Below the pieces are notes generated by a model. It ran no database searches. It worked only from the letters and a program-made list of their open reading frames with translations, and was not told the DNA's origin. The position numbers were made by a program, and so were the translations under genes. From Clostridia bacterium (lineage in GTDB: Bacteria > Bacillota > Clostridia > Oscillospirales > Acutalibacteraceae), in the NCBI GenBank assembly GCA_030523605.1, contig JAUNIE010000002.1, positions 1 through 37,715 of the forward strand: DNA of 37,715 nt, read 5' to 3'. Of this stretch, positions 33,759 to 37,715 are shown in pieces. The stretch's first letter is position 1; each line of letters opens with the position of its first letter.

Positions 33759-35498
33759 ATGATTATGGCAGAATATTTATCTCCGGGAGTCTATGTCGAG
33801 GAATTTGACAGTGGCCCCACCCCGATGCAAGGTGTCGGAACAAGCACAGCAGGTTTTATTGGCGTGGCAGAAAAAGGTCCTGTATCAGGAGCACCGATTC
33901 TGGTAACAGGTCCCGCAGACTTCACACGTAAGTTTGGCGGATATTTGCATGAGAGCGAATTTGGCGAGTACAGATTCTTAGCTCATGCGGTAAACCACTT
34001 CTTTATTAACGGAGGGTCAAGAGCATTCGTAATGCGTGTAGCACCCTCAGATGCGCAGATTGCAAAAGCAAAATGTGCCAAAGGCAAAGAAGGAGTACTG
34101 GAAATCGAAGCGAAAAACCCGGGTTCATGGGGTAACACGGTAATCCTGACATTTGAACCCGCTTCAGATAGCAAGACCCAGATACTCGAAGACTTGGGCG
34201 AAGGAAAATATCGACTGAAAAATGCCGCAGGATTTGATAAAGGAGATATCGTTGCACTTGAAGGAGCCGGAGAGACACAGTACGGTGTAGTTAAGAACGC
34301 TACGGGCGATATAGTAGCATTTGATACACCATTCGAAGGCAAAGTCGTAGACGATAAACTTTTACCGCAAATCACAGTTCATACTTGTGAAATGAACGTA
34401 GTGGTAGACCACGAAGGCGATCTGGAAAAATATCCAAAAGTTTCGTTCAATGCATTTGCACCATCATTTATTGAAAAAGTGATGAGCAAATCACAAATAG
34501 TACTTCTGAAAGCGAAACCCGAATCCAGCGCAGTTGCGCCGATCGATGTTGTAAAACAAGTGTTCGGTAAAGACGGCGACGAGATAAAAGTAAGTCTTTC
34601 AGGCGGTACAAACGGTACAGCATCAAAACTTACAGATGATGATTTCATCGGACATGATAAAGGACCCGGTTCAAGAACAGGTATTCAGGCGTTCCTTGAC
34701 AACGCAGAAGTAAATATCATGGCGGTACCAGGTATTACGAGCGCAAACGTACAACTTTCACTCGTAAATCACTGTGAAAAACTTGCCAGCAGATTTGCAG
34801 TTCTCGATGTACCTATGACGGCAAAGAGCGTTGCAGATATAATGCAGCACAGAGATATAGTTGACAGTGACTACTGCGCAATGTATCATCCGTGGCTTCA
34901 AGTATTTGATCCGCTCGACAAAAAGGATACATTTATTCCTCCGTCAGGTTCGGTTATGGGTATATATGCTCGCAGCGATAACTCCAGAGGTGTTCATAAA
35001 GCACCTGCAAACGAAGTTGTTGCAAACTGTACGGGACTTATGGTCAACTACAATGTTGCGGAGCAAGACTTACTCAACCCGAAGGGCGTCAACTTAATAA
35101 GAAGATTCCCGGGCGCAGGAATAAGAGTATGGGGCGCAAGAACAGCTTCATCAAAAGCGCTTTGGAAATACGTCAACGTAAGAAGACTCTTCATATATCT
35201 CGAAGAATCAATCAAAGCAAACACAAACTGGGTAGTATTCGAGCCCAACGATACGGCGCTTTGGTCGAGAGTAAAACGTACAATCGAACTTTTCCTCGAA
35301 GGTATGTGGAGAACGGGAGCTCTTGTGGGCGGTTCACCCGATGAAGCATTCTTTGTTGATATCGGACCGAACACAATGAGTCAAGATGATATCGATAACG
35401 GCAGATTAATTTGCGTAATCGGTGTAGCACCGGTCAAACCTGCTGAATTCGTAATCTTCAGAATTACACAAAAAACAGGTGAATCTGCAGAAGAATAA
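33759..35498 (+). CDS. Contractile tail sheath protein
   Basis: 579 aa. The N-terminus AEYLSPGVYVEEFDSGPTPM and STAGFIGVAEKGP are the classic start of phage and injection-system sheaths. A variable outer domain occupies about residues 110-310. The conserved C-terminal domain is present: VNLIRRFPGAGIRVWGARTA, YVNVRRLFIYLEESIKANT, WVVFEPNDTALWSRVKRTIE. Sheath subunits polymerise round the tube and contract to drive it through a membrane. Start ATG 33759; an ATG at 33765 (MAEYLSPG) is also possible and gives a more typical N-terminus. Followed 32 bases later by the tube gene. Only one sheath gene is seen here, whereas Afp/PVC-type clusters have several. Confidence 0.95.
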   Translation: MIMAEYLSPGVYVEEFDSGPTPMQGVGTSTAGFIGVAEKGPVSGAPILVTGPADFTRKFGGYLHESEFGEYRFLAHAVNHFFINGGSRAFVMRVAPSDAQIAKAKCAKGKEGVLEIEAKNPGSWGNTVILTFEPASDSKTQILEDLGEGKYRLKNAAGFDKGDIVALEGAGETQYGVVKNATGDIVAFDTPFEGKVVDDKLLPQITVHTCEMNVVVDHEGDLEKYPKVSFNAFAPSFIEKVMSKSQIVLLKAKPESSAVAPIDVVKQVFGKDGDEIKVSLSGGTNGTASKLTDDDFIGHDKGPGSRTGIQAFLDNAEVNIMAVPGITSANVQLSLVNHCEKLASRFAVLDVPMTAKSVADIMQHRDIVDSDYCAMYHPWLQVFDPLDKKDTFIPPSGSVMGIYARSDNSRGVHKAPANEVVANCTGLMVNYNVAEQDLLNPKGVNLIRRFPGAGIRVWGARTASSKALWKYVNVRRLFIYLEESIKANTNWVVFEPNDTALWSRVKRTIELFLEGMWRTGALVGGSPDEAFFVDIGPNTMSQDDIDNGRLICVIGVAPVKPAEFVIFRITQKTGESAEE

Positions 35499-35530
35499 AT
35501 AATTTAAGAAAGAAAGGAGAATGATTCAAC

Positions 35531-36055
35531 ATGGCAGACGGATTAGCAACAACCGGTATTCAGGACCTCGGTACGGGGGTACTTTCCACGAACTCTACTG
35601 ATGCAAACGGACTTCAAGCCCCAATAAGAGGTTTTAGATTTACCGCAAACTTTGAAGGACTTGGAACTACGTCATTCCGTGAAGTACAAGGCTTCAACAC
35701 AGACGTTGAACCAATACAATATCGTGAAGGCGGATTTGGTTTCTTAACCTCCAGAAAATTACCCGGTATGATAACATACGGAGAAATTACGCTGAGCAAA
35801 GGCCTCTATGCAAGCCCGCTCCTTTACAATTTCTTCAACGATTACCTCGAAGGAAACAATTTCAAGCCTGTCAATGCAACGATTATTGTATATGATAACG
35901 CCGGAAACCCGCAGGCAAGCTGGACGGTAATTAACGCATGGCCATCAAGATATGAGTCAACCGGACTTAACGCCGAAAGCTCAGAAATCTTGGTTGAAAC
36001 ATTGAACCTGCAACATGAAGGTATCAAGAGAGATGTCACAACCGCAGCAGGTTAA
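35531..36055 (+). CDS. Tail tube protein (T4 gp19-like / Afp1-like)
   Basis: 174 aa. Typical injection-system tube sequence: GFRFTANFEGLGTTSFREVQGFNTDVEPIQYREG, then TYGEITLSKGLYASPLLYNFFNDYL and NAWPSRYESTGLNAESSEILVETLNLQHEG. Such subunits stack as hexamers to form the inner tube. ATG 35531 with an AAAGGAG site 11 bases upstream. It is directly downstream of the sheath gene and followed by a strong hairpin, which fits the need for high expression of these two proteins. Confidence 0.95.
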   Translation: MADGLATTGIQDLGTGVLSTNSTDANGLQAPIRGFRFTANFEGLGTTSFREVQGFNTDVEPIQYREGGFGFLTSRKLPGMITYGEITLSKGLYASPLLYNFFNDYLEGNNFKPVNATIIVYDNAGNPQASWTVINAWPSRYESTGLNAESSEILVETLNLQHEGIKRDVTTAAG

Positions 36056-36077
36056 TTAATTTAAAATTAAATTTAAA

Positions 36078-36118
36078 GTTCTCCCTGCATAGTAATAAGG
36101 ATGTTATGTGGGGAGAAC
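36078..36118 (+). repeat. Long intergenic hairpin after the tube gene
   Basis: Bases 36078-36090 pair with 36106-36118 over 13 positions (GTTCTCCC with GGGAGAAC perfect, two inner G-U pairs, then CAT with ATG), loop of 15 bases. No U-tract follows, so this is not a normal terminator. It lies in the 92-base gap between the tube gene and the next gene and would suit an mRNA-processing or 3'-stabilising element. Confidence 0.75.
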
Positions 36119-36147
36119 ATATCAGATTAAAGGAAGAGTGATTATTA

Positions 36148-36528
36148 ATGGCAGCATCAGTACCTTTTGAAACAGAAGTAAAATTTGAATTACCAAAAGG
36201 ATATGTAGACAAAGAAGGAAAAGTACACAAAAAAGGCGTAATGAGACTTGCAAATGCAGCAGACGAAATAGCACCGCTTAACGATGCGAGAGTAAAGATG
36301 AACCCCGGATATCTTAGCATTCTGCTACTAGAAAGAGTAATTACAAAGCTCGGAGATTTAAAAACAGTAGATGCTCATGTAATAGAAAGTCTGTTCACGG
36401 CCGATATGGCATATTTGCAAAATCTCTATCAAACAATAAACGCCGTGGAACCACCGACAACCACTGTGACTTGTCCAAAATGCCAGCATCAGTTTAGGTA
36501 TGAACTGCCTTTTTTCGGGGAGGCCTAA
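36148..36528 (+). CDS. Tail-assembly-chaperone-like protein of the contractile cluster
   Basis: 126 aa in the zero frame. It starts VPFETEVKFELPKGYVDKEG and has MNPGYLSILLLERVITKLGDL and AYLQNLYQTINAV, a pattern I associate with the conserved small protein found after the tube in eCIS and Mu/T4-like tails (tail assembly protein). The C-terminus carries one CPKC knuckle (residues about 109-112) and ends PFFGEA. A U UUU UUC heptamer lies in codons 121-123, five codons before the stop, and could extend the protein by 67 residues (see the next entries). ATG 36148, AAAGGAAG site. In phages the analogous chaperones load the tape measure protein. Confidence 0.75.
   Translation: MAASVPFETEVKFELPKGYVDKEGKVHKKGVMRLANAADEIAPLNDARVKMNPGYLSILLLERVITKLGDLKTVDAHVIESLFTADMAYLQNLYQTINAVEPPTTTVTCPKCQHQFRYELPFFGEA
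36510..36516 (+). promoter_or_regulatory. Candidate programmed -1 ribosomal frameshift site
   Basis: T TTT TTC, with zero-frame codons TTT (36511-36513) and TTC (36514-36516), is a classical X XXY YYZ heptamer. After a -1 slip, reading continues CGG-GGA-GGC-CTA from 36516 with no stop until 36717. A 6-pair hairpin (36515-36520 with 36536-36541) starts at the site itself, closer than the usual 5-9 base spacer, so its stimulatory role is unclear. Predicted fused product: 190 aa. Confidence 0.6.
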
Positions 36529-36719
36529 AAAGTTATCCCGAGTCGGTGCTCTATGAAGAGATAGCTTTTTTGGCTTATTATTTTCACTGGTCCAGGCACG
36601 AAATAATGCACTTGCCGCATAAAGAGAGAATAAAATTCTGTTCGGAAATTTCAAAAATTAATAAAAAGACAAATGGTTCGGAAAAAAGCGGTAAGAAAAA
36701 TATTTTTGATATAACGTAG
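36516..36719 (+). CDS. DUF6760-like small frame, probably expressed by -1 frameshift from the upstream gene
   Basis: The frame is open from a TGA at 36501 to TAG at 36717-36719. From 36534 it encodes YPESVLYEEIAFLAYYFHW, then SRHEIMHLPHKERIKFCSEI and a basic tail. This closely resembles, from memory, the 50-60-aa family DUF6760 found in eCIS and related tails (YP-x4-LYEEVAY-x-AYYFHW-x-x-x-EI-x-x-L-x-H-x-x-R). No ATG, GTG or TTG occurs in frame before the conserved YP; the first is GTG 36546, which would remove YPES and has no ribosome site at proper distance. A -1 slip at 36510-36516 joins it smoothly to the preceding protein. Confidence 0.65.
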   Translation, partial: RGGLKSYPESVLYEEIAFLAYYFHWSRHEIMHLPHKERIKFCSEISKINKKTNGSEKSGKKNIFDIT

Positions 36720-36748
36720 TATAAGTTTCATTGGGAGGAGTTAGAAAT

Positions 36749-37715
36749 ATGTTAAAGGAGCTTTTCACCGGCGGATTACATGCGGATAGTGCGTCAAATA
36801 TGGGTGGACTTATTGTTGATAGAATACCCAAGCCTCGTGTTTCCGCTATGGACAACCTGCTCACCGGATTTAATTTTATTCTTTCTCTCAATGAATTTAC
36901 TTATGGATTTCAGAGCATTTCCAATATACAGCGCCACCGTGAAGTGCGCCCTGAGCAAGAAGGCGGCGTAAACGATCATACGCTTTTGTTGGGAGCTCCG
37001 AATGACAATAACTATACCTTGCAGTTACGGCGTGGATACATAATTCATGCTCCCGATGAAGTAATAAACAAAGTTGCAGTGGCGGGAGTGGCAAGGATAC
37101 CGAATGAAGTGGCGAGAAAGGCGGCCCTCATAGCGATTAATGCATCAAGCCCTCAGGCTGCGCTGGAAAACGGCCCTGCCCCGGGATTTATACAAGTTTA
37201 CAGCCGCCGGAAAAAATTGGTTGCGATGTTTTCATTTTTGTCGCTTGGTATGACGGAGTGGTCTTTTTCAAATCTTGACGCACAATCAAGTGACGCACTT
37301 TTTGAAGATATAACAATTGCGCATACCGGTTTAACATTGTTACCTGCAACGTGGCTTCCGAGTACTTTGCAGCCTGTTATGGGCTGGATGGGTGCCACAG
37401 AAGACAGCATGGCGACTATGACGGCGATAATGGAAAAGAACAAAGAAGAATTTGAAAAACGTCAAAAGAAAATAAAAGAGCTTGAAAAACAGAAAAAAGC
37501 TCTTGATGATGAAAGAATAAACTTGCTTCATAAGCGTGACGAGATACTTGCGGAGCGTGCCAAAAAGGCTGAAGAGAAGAAGAAAGAAGTTGAAGATGAG
37601 AAGAAAGCTAAGCTTGACAGCATAGAAACATCACGTAAGGAGAGAGCAAAAACGAAGGAAGAAGAAGCTAAGAAATCAGAAGAAGCAAGGAAAGAAGCAG
37701 AAAAAGCAAAAGAAG
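36749..37715 (+). CDS. Second tube-like (tube-initiator) protein with long coiled-coil extension, 3' end outside window
   Basis: 322 codons are visible and open at the window edge. The first 210 residues resemble the second gp19-like subunit of injection systems (FNFILSLNEFTYGFQSISNI ... EGGVNDHTLLLGAPNDNNYTLQLRRG; then WSFSNLDAQSSDALFEDITIAHTGL), which adapts the tube to the baseplate. From about residue 225 the protein becomes a continuous K/E-rich coiled coil (KRQKKIKELEKQKKALDDER ... EEEAKKSEEARKEAEKAKE) that runs off the window. Afp5-type adaptors end soon after the tube fold, so the tail is unusual. ATG 36749 with GGGAGGAG site; 29 bases after the DUF6760-like stop. Confidence 0.8.
   Translation, partial: MLKELFTGGLHADSASNMGGLIVDRIPKPRVSAMDNLLTGFNFILSLNEFTYGFQSISNIQRHREVRPEQEGGVNDHTLLLGAPNDNNYTLQLRRGYIIHAPDEVINKVAVAGVARIPNEVARKAALIAINASSPQAALENGPAPGFIQVYSRRKKLVAMFSFLSLGMTEWSFSNLDAQSSDALFEDITIAHTGLTLLPATWLPSTLQPVMGWMGATEDSMATMTAIMEKNKEEFEKRQKKIKELEKQKKALDDERINLLHKRDEILAERAKKAEEKKKEVEDEKKAKLDSIETSRKERAKTKEEEAKKSEEARKEAEKAKE

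Noticed and set aside
33721..33762. A 13-codon leader frame beginning TTG after GGAAAGGAG and ending in a TGA that overlaps the sheath ATG.
   Set aside because: The TTG directly abuts the ribosome site with no spacer, so initiation there is unlikely; the hairpin-bridged explanation fits better.
32631..37715. A prophage.
   Set aside because: No integrase, repressor, capsid, terminase or lysis gene is seen and the left flank is chromosomal; this cannot be closed without the sequence to the right.

Overview
The window is AT-rich, tightly packed bacterial DNA. It looks like a Clostridia-type Firmicute: AGGAGG-like ribosome sites, TTG and GTG starts, consensus sigma-A promoters, pyruvate:ferredoxin oxidoreductase, an archaeal/eukaryote-type ProRS, a SpoIIIE-like FtsK next to a TepA-type ClpP homologue, and the GdpP-L9 gene pair. 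No tRNA, rRNA, CRISPR array, insertion sequence or integrase was seen. No gene-free stretch exceeds 300 bases; the longest is 32351-32630.

Layout. 1-745 is the 3' end of an S1-domain gene. 824-7796 is on the minus strand: a GNAT acetyltransferase and an exported TM2-domain protein, each with its own promoter, then the run proS -> flavin/MazG fusion -> PFOR. 8035-10111 carries rplM-rpsI, degV and rpsT. A minus-strand orphan with a double-glycine leader follows (10189-10614). 10746-16165 is tepA, uppP, ftsK, a ComEC-like metallo-hydrolase and its small DUF3006 partner. Two single-gene exported helical proteins follow (16250-17585). 17738-25999 is a run of eight plus-strand genes with small gaps: a KimA-like permease, a GlnH-GlnP fusion, glnQ, tsaE, tsaB, rpiB, upp and a CapD-type sugar epimerase. 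Two minus-strand orphans come next: a coiled-coil protein, and a signal-peptide-bearing AAA+ ATPase of Clp/torsin flavour. Then come gdpP-rplI, a 153-aa helical protein under a perfect consensus promoter, and a MazF-type toxin.

The right end (32631 to the window edge) opens a contractile injection system or phage-tail-like cluster: a charged 315-aa protein, tail sheath, tail tube, a tail-assembly-chaperone-like protein, a small DUF6760-like frame, and a second tube-like protein with a long charged coiled coil, cut by the window edge. The gene order fits an extracellular contractile injection system (eCIS) better than a prophage, because no head, packaging, lysis or integrase gene is present; the decisive baseplate, LysM, spike and ATPase genes would lie beyond the window.

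The most interesting observations are: (i) a classical U UUU UUC slippery heptamer that would fuse the chaperone-like protein to the DUF6760-like frame, which has no usable start codon covering its conserved N-terminus; (ii) an apparent hairpin-bridged ribosome site for the sheath and a 13-bp intergenic hairpin after the tube gene; (iii) a terminator-like hairpin whose 3' arm is the mazF ribosome site; (iv) an AAA+ ATPase with both a signal peptide and an internal hydrophobic segment; (v) an unaccompanied double-glycine-leader protein; (vi) a flavin-domain/MazG-domain fusion. All family names come from reading motifs, not from database searches.
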